From Methylobacterium sp. J-078 (lineage in GTDB: Bacteria; Pseudomonadota; Alphaproteobacteria; Rhizobiales; Beijerinckiaceae), in the NCBI RefSeq assembly GCF_022829285.1, contig NZ_JAKSYI010000038.1, positions 62,001 through 126,000 of the forward strand: DNA of 64,000 bases, written 5' to 3'. The notes beneath the pieces are model-generated. The model searched no databases. It had not been told where the DNA came from and was given only the letters and a program-made list of their open reading frames with translations. Position 1 is the stretch's first letter; each line of letters begins with the position of its first letter. Both the position numbers and the translations under genes were made by a program. Shown here piece after piece: positions 18,354 to 29,008 of this stretch.

Positions 18354-19289
18354 TCAGGAGGCCACGCGGGCGCGGGGATCGACGCGGGCGATGCGCGACA
18401 GGAGGTAGTCGACCTCCGCCTTGCCTTGCGCCGACAGATTCGCGGCCGGCTTGCGCTGGGCGTCCGAGGCGAAGATCCCGCGCTTCTGGAAGACGTACTT
18501 GCGCACCGCCAGCCCGAGGGGACCCTGCTGCTGCTCGTAGCGCAGATAGGGCAGGTGCGCGTCGAAGAGGTCGTGGGCCGCGTCGCGCATCCCCGCCTTC
18601 GACAGGCGCACCACGTCCACCAGCATCTCCGGAAAGGCGTAGCCGGTGTTGGCGCCGTCCGCCCCGCGCTCCATCTCGAAGTCGAGGAACAGCCCGCCAT
18701 TGCCCGTGAGGATCGCGATGTGGCGCATGGAGCCGTCGGCTTCGAAGCCGCGCAGGGTCGTGATCTTATCGAGCCCCGGCCAGTCCTCGTGCTTGAGCAT
18801 GACGCAGGACGGGTTCTCCGTGACGATCCGGCGGATCACGGCGGGCGTCATTACCACTGAGAAGGTCAGGGGATAGTCCTGGATCACGAAGGGCACGTCG
18901 GGGCCGATCGCCTCGGCGGCATTCCGGTAATAGGCCACCACCTGGTCGTCCGTGCGCAGGGTGTTGGGCGGGCCGATCATGACGCCGGCCGCCCCCAGGT
19001 CCATCACCTCGCGGGCGAGGGCGCGCATGGCGGCGAAGCCCGGGGCCGAGACGCCGACGAGGACGGGCACGTCCATGCGCCCGACGACCCGCCGGGCGAT
19101 GGCGACCGCCTCGGCGTGATCGAGCTTGGGCGCCTCGCCGAGCTGGCCCAGGATGGTGAGGCCGTCGATCCCGGCACCGGAGAAGAAGTCCGACATCCGG
19201 TCGAGGGAGGTCTCGTCGACGCGGCCGTCGGGATGGAAGGGCGTCGGGGCGATGGGGATCACGCCCTTGATCGCGCTGGTGAGAGCCAT
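18354..19289 (-). CDS. Dihydrodipicolinate synthase (DapA) family aldolase/dehydratase
   Basis: A 311-residue TIM-barrel class I aldolase-type protein. Tyr139 (VIQDYPLTF) and the Schiff-base Lys166 (VMLKHEDW) occupy the DapA positions (Tyr133 and Lys161 in E. coli). The usual DapA phosphate/carboxylate loop GTTGE reads GQLGE here, so lysine biosynthesis is unlikely. A sugar-acid, hydroxyproline or other 2-keto-acid lyase or dehydratase is more plausible. ATG at 19289 with a GAGGA site just upstream. In a minus-strand run with the hydratase and D-hydroxyacid dehydrogenase. Confidence 0.87.
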   Translation of the reverse strand: MALTSAIKGVIPIAPTPFHPDGRVDETSLDRMSDFFSGAGIDGLTILGQLGEAPKLDHAEAVAIARRVVGRMDVPVLVGVSAPGFAAMRALAREVMDLGAAGVMIGPPNTLRTDDQVVAYYRNAAEAIGPDVPFVIQDYPLTFSVVMTPAVIRRIVTENPSCVMLKHEDWPGLDKITTLRGFEADGSMRHIAILTGNGGLFLDFEMERGADGANTGYAFPEMLVDVVRLSKAGMRDAAHDLFDAHLPYLRYEQQQGPLGLAVRKYVFQKRGIFASDAQRKPAANLSAQGKAEVDYLLSRIARVDPRARVAS

Positions 19290-19325
19290 GGTGTCCTCCT
19301 CGGAATCTTCGTTGAGCCGGCGCGC

Positions 19326-20318
19326 TCAGCGATGCGCCAGGGCGGGCGGGTTGACGAGGTTGTGCGGGCGTTCGCCGGCGAGGATGCGGATCATTTCCTC
19401 GGCGGCGCCCAGGCCCATCACCCGCAGGCTGTCGGCGCTGGTGCCGGCCACGTGCGGGGTCAGCAGCAGGTTCGGGCAGGCGCGGTAGGGGTGGTCGTCG
19501 GGCAGCGGCTGGACCTCGAACACGTCGAGCGCCGCGCCCCCGATCGCCCCCGCCCGCAGGGCGGCGGCCAGCGCCTCGGCCTGTACGATGGGCCCGCGCG
19601 CCACGTTGATCAGCACCGCGTCCGGCCGCATCCGGCCGATGAGGCCGGCATCGACGAGGCCCCGCGTCTCCGGCGTCAGCGGGCAGGCCACCACCACCGC
19701 GTCGCTTTCTGCAAACAGCGTCTCGCGATCCACGGCCTCGAACAGGCCATCATCGGACGCCTGTCCCCGGTGGCGGGCGCTGCGGGAATGGCCGAGCACC
19801 CGCATGCCGAAGCCGTCCCGCGCCACCCGCGCGACGCGGCGCCCGATCTCCCCGGTGCCGAGGATGCCGATCGTGGTGCCGCCGATCTCGCCGAGATCGC
19901 TGGCCAGGGTCTTGGCCGCGAGCCAGCCGGCCCCCCGCAGGGTGCCGTCGAGGTGTCCGAGACGGCGGCGCAGGTGGAACAGGGCCGCGAAGACGTATTC
20001 GGCCACGGCGCCGGTGTTGCTACCCGGCAGGTTGGCCACCGGGATGCCCCGCGCGGTGGCCGCCTCCAGGGGCACGAAGTCGAGCCCGACCCCGTGGCGG
20101 ACGATGCCGCGCAGGTATGGGGCGTGGTCGAGGATGTCGTCGGGCAGCTGCGCCCGCACGATCAGCCCCGCCGCCTCGCCCGCGAGCGCCCGCAGGGTGT
20201 CGGGGGTCGTATCCCCGGCGGTGACGACCCGCGCGTGCGGCGTCAGGAGGGCCATCGCCTCCGCGTGGATCGGATTGGTGAGGACGACGAGGGGCAGGGT
20301 CGGGTCTGCTGCGCTCAC
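19326..20318 (-). CDS. D-isomer-specific 2-hydroxyacid dehydrogenase
   Basis: A 330-residue NAD-dependent dehydrogenase of the phosphoglycerate-dehydrogenase-like family. Rossmann motif GILGTGEIGRRVARVA near residue 151, and catalytic residues Arg241 (NVARGP), Glu268 (DVFEVQP) and His289 (LTPHVAG). It lacks the ACT domain of SerA, so serine synthesis is unlikely; it probably interconverts a 2-oxo and D-2-hydroxy acid. ATG at 20318. It heads the three-gene run with the DapA-family and hydratase genes, 36 bp before the former. Confidence 0.88.
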   Translation of the reverse strand: MSAADPTLPLVVLTNPIHAEAMALLTPHARVVTAGDTTPDTLRALAGEAAGLIVRAQLPDDILDHAPYLRGIVRHGVGLDFVPLEAATARGIPVANLPGSNTGAVAEYVFAALFHLRRRLGHLDGTLRGAGWLAAKTLASDLGEIGGTTIGILGTGEIGRRVARVARDGFGMRVLGHSRSARHRGQASDDGLFEAVDRETLFAESDAVVVACPLTPETRGLVDAGLIGRMRPDAVLINVARGPIVQAEALAAALRAGAIGGAALDVFEVQPLPDDHPYRACPNLLLTPHVAGTSADSLRVMGLGAAEEMIRILAGERPHNLVNPPALAHR

Positions 20319-20352
20319 GGGGAGAGGCCTCGCTCAAGGTCGGGACGTGGCG

Positions 20353-20386
20353 CCGGGGCGGGCTCCGCTGGAGCGGCCCGCCCCGG
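20353..20386. terminator. Strong GC-rich inverted repeat after pgm
   Basis: A perfect 11-bp inverted repeat (CCGGGGCGGGC at 20353-20363 and its complement at 20376-20386) with a loop that can pair further. It lies between the pgm stop and the dehydrogenase start. No T-run follows on either strand, so it may slow or stop transcription, or serve as mRNA 3'-end protection. Confidence 0.45.
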
Positions 20387-20397
20387 GGGCGGCGGTC

Positions 20398-22306
<1,909 letters not shown>

Positions 22307-22383
22307 GGCCAGGTGGGTGAGGGTTGAGCCAAGATCCCCGCAAGGATCTGCACGTCCGGTTCAAATCCGGACCCCGGCCTCCA
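22307..22383 (+). tRNA. tRNA-Cys-like cloverleaf (GCA), atypical or pseudo-tRNA
   Basis: A 77-nt cloverleaf. Acceptor GGCCAGG/CCCGGCC has one A-C mismatch, followed by discriminator T and encoded CCA, as in tRNA-Cys. The D-arm is GGT/GCC with a nine-base loop; the T-loop is TTCAAAT. It is odd in three ways. The T-stem has a perfect sixth pair (GTCCGG/CCGGAC), making a 13-bp acceptor/T stack. The anticodon arm AGATCC-CCGCAA-GGATCT is one base longer than normal. The base before GCA is C, not the near-universal U33. Stems are otherwise intact, so it may be a specialised tRNA-Cys relative; a recent pseudogene is the alternative. Confidence 0.55.
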
Positions 22384-22568
22384 AGCACGGATTTGCCGTC
22401 CTGCTTCGGCATCCGAATGCTGGATGCGCGACCCGCGTGACGATGGCCGACGGCGCCACCCGCAAGCTTGTGGAACGCGACGACCGCTTCACAGCGCAAA
22501 TCCTTTCACATCCGGGTCATCGATTCACGCTGAGCGGATGAAACGCCGCGCTGGGACGTAACGCCCCG

Positions 22569-22593
22569 GGAACGAACGCAAATGGCCAAGGTT
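22569..22593 (+). promoter_or_regulatory. Candidate EcfG-type (general stress) promoter
   Basis: GGAAC at 22569-22573 and GGTT at 22590-22593, separated by 16 bp. This resembles the alphaproteobacterial EcfG pattern GGAAC-N16/17-CGTT with one mismatch. It lies 35 bp before the DUF2252 ATG. A single short match in GC-rich DNA can be chance. Confidence 0.3.
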
Positions 22594-22627
22594 TGTCCAT
22601 CACTGATCCGCGAGCGAGGAACCGGTC

Positions 22628-24118
22628 ATGGAATGTCCGCAGGGTGTCAGCCCGCGCACGAGCGAGGGTAGAGACGCTTCGGCGGCGGAGGCCGAGGACA
22701 TCCTGCTGGCGCCGCTGGCCGACATCCCCCGCATCAACCTGCGCGAGGCGGGCGAGCCCTGGGACAAGCGCCGCCATGCCGGCAAGGCCCTGCGCGAGGT
22801 CGTGCCGCACGCCTCCCACGCGGCCTGGACGCCGCCCGGCAATCGGCCGGACCCGGTCTCCCTGATCGAGGCGGCCCATGCCGGGCGCCAGGAACACCTG
22901 ATTCCCCTGCGGGTCGCCCGTATGGCGAGTTCGCCATTCGCCTTCCTGCGGGGCGCGGCCCACGTCATGGCCTGGGATCTCGCCCACACCCCGCGCAGCG
23001 GCATCGCGGTGGTGATGAACGGCGACGCGCATCTCGCCAATTTCGGCCTGTTCGGCACGCCCCAGCGCGACATCGTCCTCGACCTCAACGATTTCGACGA
23101 GGTCACGATCGGCCCGTGGGAATGGGACCTGAAGCGGCTCGTCGCCAGCATCGAGGTGGCGGCCCGCACGGACGGGGTCGGCAAGGGCGAGCGCCGCGAG
23201 GCGACCCTCGCGGCGGTGGCGGGCTACCAGCACACCATGACGGAACTGGCGCCGCAGGGGCCCCTCGACGTCTGGCATCAGGCGGCCCGGGCCGACCGGC
23301 TCGATTTCGCCGGCCTCACCATCGACGAGGATTCGAAGGCGGTCATCGCCAAGGCGGTGGAGAAGGCCCGCAAGAAGCACAACAAGAGCCTGCTCGCCCG
23401 GGTCGGCGAGCGCCGGACCGACGGTGGCTGGCGTTTCAAGGCGGAGGCGCCGATCCTCACCGGCGTGGATGCCGAGACCCGCGAGGCGGTGATCGGCGGG
23501 CTGGAGCACTATGCCGAGACCCTGCCGCGCGAGCGCCGGTTCATGCTGAGCCGCTACCACGTGGTCGACGTCGCCCACCGGGTCGTCGGCGTCGGCAGCG
23601 TCGGCACCCGGGCCTACGTCGCGCTCCTGTGCGGCAACTCCGATCAGGACGTGCTCTTCCTCCAGGTCAAGGAGGCGGTGACGCCAGCCCACGCCCCCTA
23701 CCTCGCCGGTATGCCCGACGCCTACGGCGACCACGAGGGCGAGCGGGTGATCTACGGCCAGCGCCTGCTCCAGGCGGTGGGCGATCCTCTGCTCGGCTGG
23801 ACCACCATCGACGATCGCCCCTTCTACGTGCGCCAGATGAAGAACATGAAGGGCGACATCCCCGTGGCCGGGCTCACCGGCCAGCCGCTGATCTATTTCT
23901 CCTGGGCCTACGGTGCCCTGCTGGCCCGGGCGCATGCCCGCACCGGGGATGCCGCGGCCATCGCGGGCTATTGCGGCCGCGACCGGCACTGCGACCTGCG
24001 CGAGGCCCTGGCCGACTGGGCCTTCGCCTACGGCGACCAGAACGAGGCCGATTTCGCGGCCTTCCAGGCGGCCATCGCGCAGGGACTCCTGGAGGCGGCG
24101 CCCGACCCGGAGATGTGA
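22628..24118 (+). CDS. DUF2252 family protein
   Basis: A 496-residue DUF2252 protein. Family blocks include FAFLRGAAHVMAWDLA near residue 108, NGDAHLANFGLFG near 133 (an aminoglycoside-kinase-like catalytic loop) and DLNDFDEVTIGPWEWDLKRL near 153. The fold is thought to be kinase-like, but no substrate is established. ATG at 22628. The ORF stands alone; the next gene starts 110 bp downstream in the same direction. An EcfG-like site lies just upstream, so stress control is possible. Confidence 0.9.
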   Translation: MECPQGVSPRTSEGRDASAAEAEDILLAPLADIPRINLREAGEPWDKRRHAGKALREVVPHASHAAWTPPGNRPDPVSLIEAAHAGRQEHLIPLRVARMASSPFAFLRGAAHVMAWDLAHTPRSGIAVVMNGDAHLANFGLFGTPQRDIVLDLNDFDEVTIGPWEWDLKRLVASIEVAARTDGVGKGERREATLAAVAGYQHTMTELAPQGPLDVWHQAARADRLDFAGLTIDEDSKAVIAKAVEKARKKHNKSLLARVGERRTDGGWRFKAEAPILTGVDAETREAVIGGLEHYAETLPRERRFMLSRYHVVDVAHRVVGVGSVGTRAYVALLCGNSDQDVLFLQVKEAVTPAHAPYLAGMPDAYGDHEGERVIYGQRLLQAVGDPLLGWTTIDDRPFYVRQMKNMKGDIPVAGLTGQPLIYFSWAYGALLARAHARTGDAAAIAGYCGRDRHCDLREALADWAFAYGDQNEADFAAFQAAIAQGLLEAAPDPEM

Positions 24119-24228
24119 TCCACAGGGCCTGCGACAAACTGGGGACGGACGCGGAAAACGCGGAGCCCGAAACCCGCCGGCCGCGTTTCCGGACTGAGTT
24201 TCCTCAAGCCGGGCAGCGCACACACCAG

Positions 24229-27200
24229 ATGGCAAAACGCAGGACTGCGTCGTCTCCCGCCCCGACCGCGCCGGTCAAACCGGCCGCCCGCAAAGTGTCG
24301 CCCAAGGCCGCCGCGAAGGGGACGGGGAAGGCCGCAGGAAAGGCCGAGCGCCTCGCTGCCGAGCCGGCGCCCGCCCCCGAGATCGCCGCCCCCCTCGTGC
24401 CCACCGGCGCCCTCGCGGTGGCCCTCCTGGGGCTGAGGGAATGCGGAAAACCCCTGGTCCACATGGCCCGCGAGGGCCATCGCCTCGACGTCATCGCCCA
24501 AATCCTGCGGGCGCTCTCGCCCGAGCGCAAGGTGGCGATCTACCCGGAATGGGACTGCCTGCCCTACGACCGCGCATCGCCCTCGCGGGGGGTGATGGGC
24601 GCGCGCGCCGGCGTTCTGCGCTGGCTGACGGACACGGCCTCCCTGCCCGACATCGTGCTCACCACCGCCCCGGCCCTGATCCAGCGGGTGCCCCCGGCTG
24701 GGACCTGGGCCGACGCGCGGCTGGAGGTCCGGGTCGGCGACCCCCTCGATCCCTCGGCCGTCTCCGCCTTCCTGCAGCGCCTCGGCTACATCCTCGACGA
24801 CCGGGTCGACGAACCCGGCGAGGTGGCGGTCTGGGGCCGGACCGTGGACGTCTTCCCGGCCGCCGCCGACCGGCCCTGCCGCATCGAGTACGACGGGGCC
24901 CGTGTCACCGCGATCCGCTCCTACGATCCGGTCTCGCAGCGCTCCCTGGCCGATGTCGACGTGCTCGTCATCGACCCAGCCACCGAGATCCTGCTGCCGG
25001 ACGGTTCGGAGAGCCGGCTCGAACCCTTCACGGGCCAGGAGCACGCCCTCGCCCGATTCTACCCGTCCCTCGACACCGTGCTCGATCAGGTGCCCGACGC
25101 GCGCCTCGTGGTCGAGGACGGGGCGGAGGAGCGGGCGCAGGCCTTCTTCGAGCAGATCGCGGAAGGCCGCGAGGCCGCGGCCCGGTCACGGCGTGGCGGG
25201 GCCGACGACGGCGGCCTCTACCTCAGCTCCGAGGACTGGGCGGCCCAACGCGACGCGCGCCGCATCGCCGGGGCCCATGCGGACGGAGCCGACGACCTCG
25301 CCATGCCGTCCTTCGTGCGGAAAGCCCGGCCGAACACGGCGCTGGCCGAGACCCTGCGCGAGCGCCTGAAAGCGGGCGACCGCATCCTCCTCACGGGGCC
25401 CGCCGAGCCGCTGGCCCGGCTCGCGCGCATCGCCGAGCGCGCCCTGGGGCGCAAGGTCCGGGCTATCCGGGCCTGGGCGGAGGCCGTCTCGGCGAAACCC
25501 GGGGCGCTCCTCAGCCTGGAAGCCCCGATCGAGGCGGGTTTCCGCGTGCCGGACAGGGGCGTGGCGGTGATCGCCGCTGCAGACCTCTTCGGGGCGCGCG
25601 CCGCCACCGTGGCGGCCGGGGGCCCCAGCGCCATCCTGCCCATCGGCGAGGTCGAACTGCGCATCGGCGACGTCGCCGTCGACCGCGACAACGGGCTCTG
25701 CGTGTTCGAGGGGCTGGAATCGGTCGGGACCGGGGACGGGGGCAGCGAGGACGCCCTGCGCCTGCGCTTTGCCGGCGACGGCATCCTGATGGTGCCGGTC
25801 TCTCAGGCCGACCGGATCTGGCGCTACGGCTCCGAGGTCGAGGCCGTGACCCTCGACAAGCTCGAGGGCGGAAGTTGGGGGCGCCGCCGCCTGGAGGCGG
25901 AGGCCTGCATGGCCCGGGCCGCCCGGGTGATGCTGGCGGATGCCGAGAAGCGCCGGGCGATCCGGGCGCCAGTTCTGGTGCCGCGGGAGCGCGAGATGGA
26001 GCGCTTCGCCGCCGGCTTCGGCTTCGCGCTCACCGCCGACCAGGCGAGCGCCGTCACCGGCGTCATGGCCGACCTCGCCTCGGGCCGGCCGATGGACTGC
26101 CTCGTCTGCGGCGATGTCGGCTTCGGCAAGACCGAGGTGGCCCTGCGCGCCGCCGCGGCGGCCGTGTTCGCCGGCAAGCAGGTGGCGATCGTCGCCCCCA
26201 CCACCGTGCTGGCGCGCCAGCACGTGCAGACCTTCACCCGGCGCTTCGCCCGCTTCGGTATTGAGGTCGCGCACCTGTCGCGCCTCGTGTCTCCGGCCGA
26301 GGCCAAGCGGGTGAAGGCGGGTCTGGCGGACGGGTCCATCCGCCTCGTGGTGGGCACCCACTGTCTCGCGGCCAAGGGCGTGTCCTTCGCCGATCTCGGC
26401 CTGATGGTCATCGACGAGGAGCAGCGCTTCGGCGCCCGGATCAAGCAGGGCCTGCGCGACGCGGCCGGCGACGGGCACGTGCTCACGCTCACCGCGACCC
26501 CGATCCCCCGCACCCTCCAGAGCGCGCTGGTCGGGCTCCAGAGCCTCAGCGTCATCGCCACGCCCCCCGCCGTGCGCCAGCCCATCCGCACCGTGATCGC
26601 GCCCTTCGAGGACGAGGCGATGCGCGACGCCCTCACGCGCGAGCACCGGCGCGGCGGCCAGAGCTTCGTCGTCTGCCCGCGCATCGAGGACATCGCCCCC
26701 ATGGCGGCGCGCCTCGCCACGCTGGTTCCGGACCTGCGCACCATGGTGGCCCACGGCGAGATGAAGGCCGCCGAGATGGACGACGTGATGGTGCGCTTCG
26801 CCGATGGCGAGGGCGACGTGCTGCTCGCCACCAGCATCATCGAGAGCGGGCTCGACGTGCCGCGCGCCAACACCATGCTGGTCTGGGACGCCGAGCGCTT
26901 CGGCCTGTCGCAGTTGCACCAGCTGCGCGGCCGGGTCGGGCGCGGCCAGCGCCGCGGCGTGGTCTACCTCCTCAGCCGGCCGGACCGGCCGCTGACGCCC
27001 GCCACCGAGAAGCGCCTGCGGACGCTGGAGGCCCTCGACCGCCTCGGCGCGGGCTTCGCCATCAGCGCCCGGGACCTCGATCTGCGCGGCGCCGGCGACC
27101 TCGTCGGCGAGAACCAGGCCGGGCACGTCAAGCTCATCGGCCTGGGGCTCTACCAGCACCTGCTCCACCTGGCGCTGCGCGCCGCCAAGGGCGAGCCGGC

Positions 27201-27660
27201 CGAGGACTGGAACCCGGAGATCCGCCTCGGCCTCTGCGGCGCCGTGCCGGCCGACTACGTGCCCGAGCCGGAGGTGCGGCTCAGCCTCTACACCCGCACC
27301 CTGCGCCTCACGAACCCGGAGGAGGTCGAGGCCCTGCGCAGCGAGGTGGTGGACCGCTTCGGCCCGCCGCCTGCGCCCTTCGAGGAGTTGATCGCCCTCG
27401 CCCGGCTCCGGGTCGGCTGCCTGGCGCTCGGCATCCACCGCCTCAGCGGCGGGCCGCAGGGGCTGGCCGCCGACCTGCGGCCGAACGCGCCGCCCCTGCA
27501 CGTTCCGGCCCACGCTCACATCGTGCGCAAGGACAACCGGGTGCTGCTGCGCCAGGGCAGCGACGACCCGGCGACGCGCGGGCGCCTCGCCGCCGCCTTC
27601 CTGGAGCGCCTGGGGGCACAGAGCGAGCGCCCGGCGGCCCCCGTCGAGGCGGCGGCGTGA
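24229..27660 (+). CDS. Mfd-like DEAD/DEAH-box helicase
   Basis: A 1143-residue paralogue or variant of transcription-repair coupling factor. A Lys/Ala-rich tail of about 45 residues is followed by a UvrB-homology region (YPEWDCLPYDRASPS). Then comes an RNA-polymerase-interaction-like domain near 480-560, where the usual VHxxHGIG reads VDRDNGLCVFEGL. The translocase has Walker A CGDVGFGKTE, VIDEEQRFG and TATPIPRTL, and a helicase C domain with TSIIESGLDVPRAN and QLRGRVGRGQRRG. A TRCF C-terminal domain closes it. Ordinary Mfd keeps a stricter RID, so contact with polymerase may be altered. ATG at 24229. Whether another mfd exists cannot be told here. Confidence 0.82.
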   Translation: MAKRRTASSPAPTAPVKPAARKVSPKAAAKGTGKAAGKAERLAAEPAPAPEIAAPLVPTGALAVALLGLRECGKPLVHMAREGHRLDVIAQILRALSPERKVAIYPEWDCLPYDRASPSRGVMGARAGVLRWLTDTASLPDIVLTTAPALIQRVPPAGTWADARLEVRVGDPLDPSAVSAFLQRLGYILDDRVDEPGEVAVWGRTVDVFPAAADRPCRIEYDGARVTAIRSYDPVSQRSLADVDVLVIDPATEILLPDGSESRLEPFTGQEHALARFYPSLDTVLDQVPDARLVVEDGAEERAQAFFEQIAEGREAAARSRRGGADDGGLYLSSEDWAAQRDARRIAGAHADGADDLAMPSFVRKARPNTALAETLRERLKAGDRILLTGPAEPLARLARIAERALGRKVRAIRAWAEAVSAKPGALLSLEAPIEAGFRVPDRGVAVIAAADLFGARAATVAAGGPSAILPIGEVELRIGDVAVDRDNGLCVFEGLESVGTGDGGSEDALRLRFAGDGILMVPVSQADRIWRYGSEVEAVTLDKLEGGSWGRRRLEAEACMARAARVMLADAEKRRAIRAPVLVPREREMERFAAGFGFALTADQASAVTGVMADLASGRPMDCLVCGDVGFGKTEVALRAAAAAVFAGKQVAIVAPTTVLARQHVQTFTRRFARFGIEVAHLSRLVSPAEAKRVKAGLADGSIRLVVGTHCLAAKGVSFADLGLMVIDEEQRFGARIKQGLRDAAGDGHVLTLTATPIPRTLQSALVGLQSLSVIATPPAVRQPIRTVIAPFEDEAMRDALTREHRRGGQSFVVCPRIEDIAPMAARLATLVPDLRTMVAHGEMKAAEMDDVMVRFADGEGDVLLATSIIESGLDVPRANTMLVWDAERFGLSQLHQLRGRVGRGQRRGVVYLLSRPDRPLTPATEKRLRTLEALDRLGAGFAISARDLDLRGAGDLVGENQAGHVKLIGLGLYQHLLHLALRAAKGEPAEDWNPEIRLGLCGAVPADYVPEPEVRLSLYTRTLRLTNPEEVEALRSEVVDRFGPPPAPFEELIALARLRVGCLALGIHRLSGGPQGLAADLRPNAPPLHVPAHAHIVRKDNRVLLRQGSDDPATRGRLAAAFLERLGAQSERPAAPVEAAA

Positions 27661-27766
27661 CGGAGGTCCGCACGAGGCCGTGAGGCACGGAACGGCGGTC
27701 CATGGGGTCGATTGAGGAAGGGCGACGGGGCGCCCAGGGGCGTCCCCGGACCCCACACGAGACCCG

Positions 27767-28999
27767 ATGCCCATGACGGACCTGTCCCGCCGAAGCCTCC
27801 TCGCCGCCACCGCCGCCGGGGGATCGCTCCTCACCCTGGCCGGGGCACAAGGTCAGCCCGCGCCGCAGAGCCCGATCCGGGGCAAGGACGGCGCCTCGAT
27901 CCTCGGCCCGCGCAACCCGGCGCGGGAGGCGCAGGCCCCCTTCACCCTGCGCCCGCCCCGGACCGACCACGGCACGATGCCGAACCTGAAATGGTCCTTC
28001 GCCGACAGTCACATGCGCCTCGAGGAGGGCGGCTGGGCCCGGCAGACGACGGTCCGGGAACTGCCCGTCTCAAAGGCCATGGCAGGGGTGAACATGCGGC
28101 TCGGCGCCGGCGTGGTGCGCGAGATGCACTGGCACAAGGAGGCCGAGTGGGCCTACATGCTGAAGGGCCGGGCCCGGATCACCGCGGTGGACGCGCAGGG
28201 CCGGACCTTCGCGGACGACGTCGGCGAGGGCGACCTCTGGTACTTCCCCTCCGGCATCCCGCATTCCATCCAGGGTCTGTCGGCCGACGGGATCGACGGC
28301 TGCGAGTTCCTCTTGGTCTTCGACGACGGTGGGTTCTCGGAGGATTCCACCTTCCTCCTGACCGACTGGCTGGCGCATACGCCGAGGGACATCCTGGCCA
28401 AGAACTTCGGTCTGCCGGAGAGCGCCTTCGCGGGTGTGCCGGAGAAGGAACTCTACATCTTCCCCGGACCCACGCCCGGCCCCCTCGCGGCGGACCGGAT
28501 GGGCGGCGCCGGCCCGGTGCCGGAGCCCTTCAGTCACCGGATGCTGGCCCAGGCGCCGCTGAGCCTGCCGGGCGGGACCGTGCGCATCACCGATTCCTCG
28601 GTGTTCAAGGCCTCGAAGACCATCGCGGCCGCCCTGGTGGAACTGGAGCCCGGGGGCCTGCGCGAGTTGCACTGGCACCCGAACGGCGACGAGTGGCAGT
28701 TCTACATCGCGGGCCAGGGCCGCATGACGGTGTTCGGCTCGGAATCGAAGGCCCGCACCTTCGACTACCAGGCCGGCGACGTCGGCTACGTGCCCTTCGC
28801 CATGGGCCACTACATCGAGAACACCGGCACGACGCCGCTGACCTTCCTGGAAATGTTCCGCAGCCCGAGCTACGCCGACATCTCCCTGCGCCAGTGGCTC
28901 GCCCTCACCCCGCACGCCCTGGTGACGGCGCACACCCACCTGAGCCCGGCCGACCTCGACCGCCTGCCGGGGGTGAAAGCGCCGGTTCTGCCGGGCTGA
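27767..28999 (+). CDS. oxdC: Oxalate decarboxylase family bicupin, exported
   Basis: A 410-residue bicupin. A twin-arginine-like signal ([22 protein letters not shown]) indicates export, probably by Tat. Cupin 1 has metal ligands in [12 protein letters not shown] (near residue 125) and cupin 2 in [13 protein letters not shown] (near 302). The lid segment FSEDSTFLL matches the SENST-type loop carrying the decarboxylase Glu, favouring oxalate to formate plus CO2 over oxalate oxidase. Two ATGs (27767 and 27773) are possible. Single gene. Formate produced could feed a methylotroph's formate oxidation. Confidence 0.88.
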   Translation: MPMTDLSRRSLLAATAAGGSLLTLAGAQGQPAPQSPIRGKDGASILGPRNPAREAQAPFTLRPPRTDHGTMPNLKWSFADSHMRLEEGGWARQTTVRELPVSKAMAGVNMRLGAGVVREMHWHKEAEWAYMLKGRARITAVDAQGRTFADDVGEGDLWYFPSGIPHSIQGLSADGIDGCEFLLVFDDGGFSEDSTFLLTDWLAHTPRDILAKNFGLPESAFAGVPEKELYIFPGPTPGPLAADRMGGAGPVPEPFSHRMLAQAPLSLPGGTVRITDSSVFKASKTIAAALVELEPGGLRELHWHPNGDEWQFYIAGQGRMTVFGSESKARTFDYQAGDVGYVPFAMGHYIENTGTTPLTFLEMFRSPSYADISLRQWLALTPHALVTAHTHLSPADLDRLPGVKAPVLPG

Positions 29000-29008
29000 G
29001 CCCGTCCC

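Noticed and set aside
18354..19289. dapA (lysine biosynthesis)
   Set aside because: Tyr and Lys are present, but the GTTGE loop is changed and the context is catabolic, so only family-level naming is justified.
22307..22383. Reading the tRNA-like locus as a class II (Leu/Ser) tRNA with a long variable arm
   Set aside because: The hairpin I first took as variable arm follows the D-arm directly and holds GCA in its loop. Acceptor and discriminator match tRNA-Cys, so it is the anticodon arm.
22384..22627. Permuted two-piece tmRNA downstream of the T-arm-like hairpin
   Set aside because: No matching 5' acceptor strand and no plausible Ala-rich tag sequence follows.
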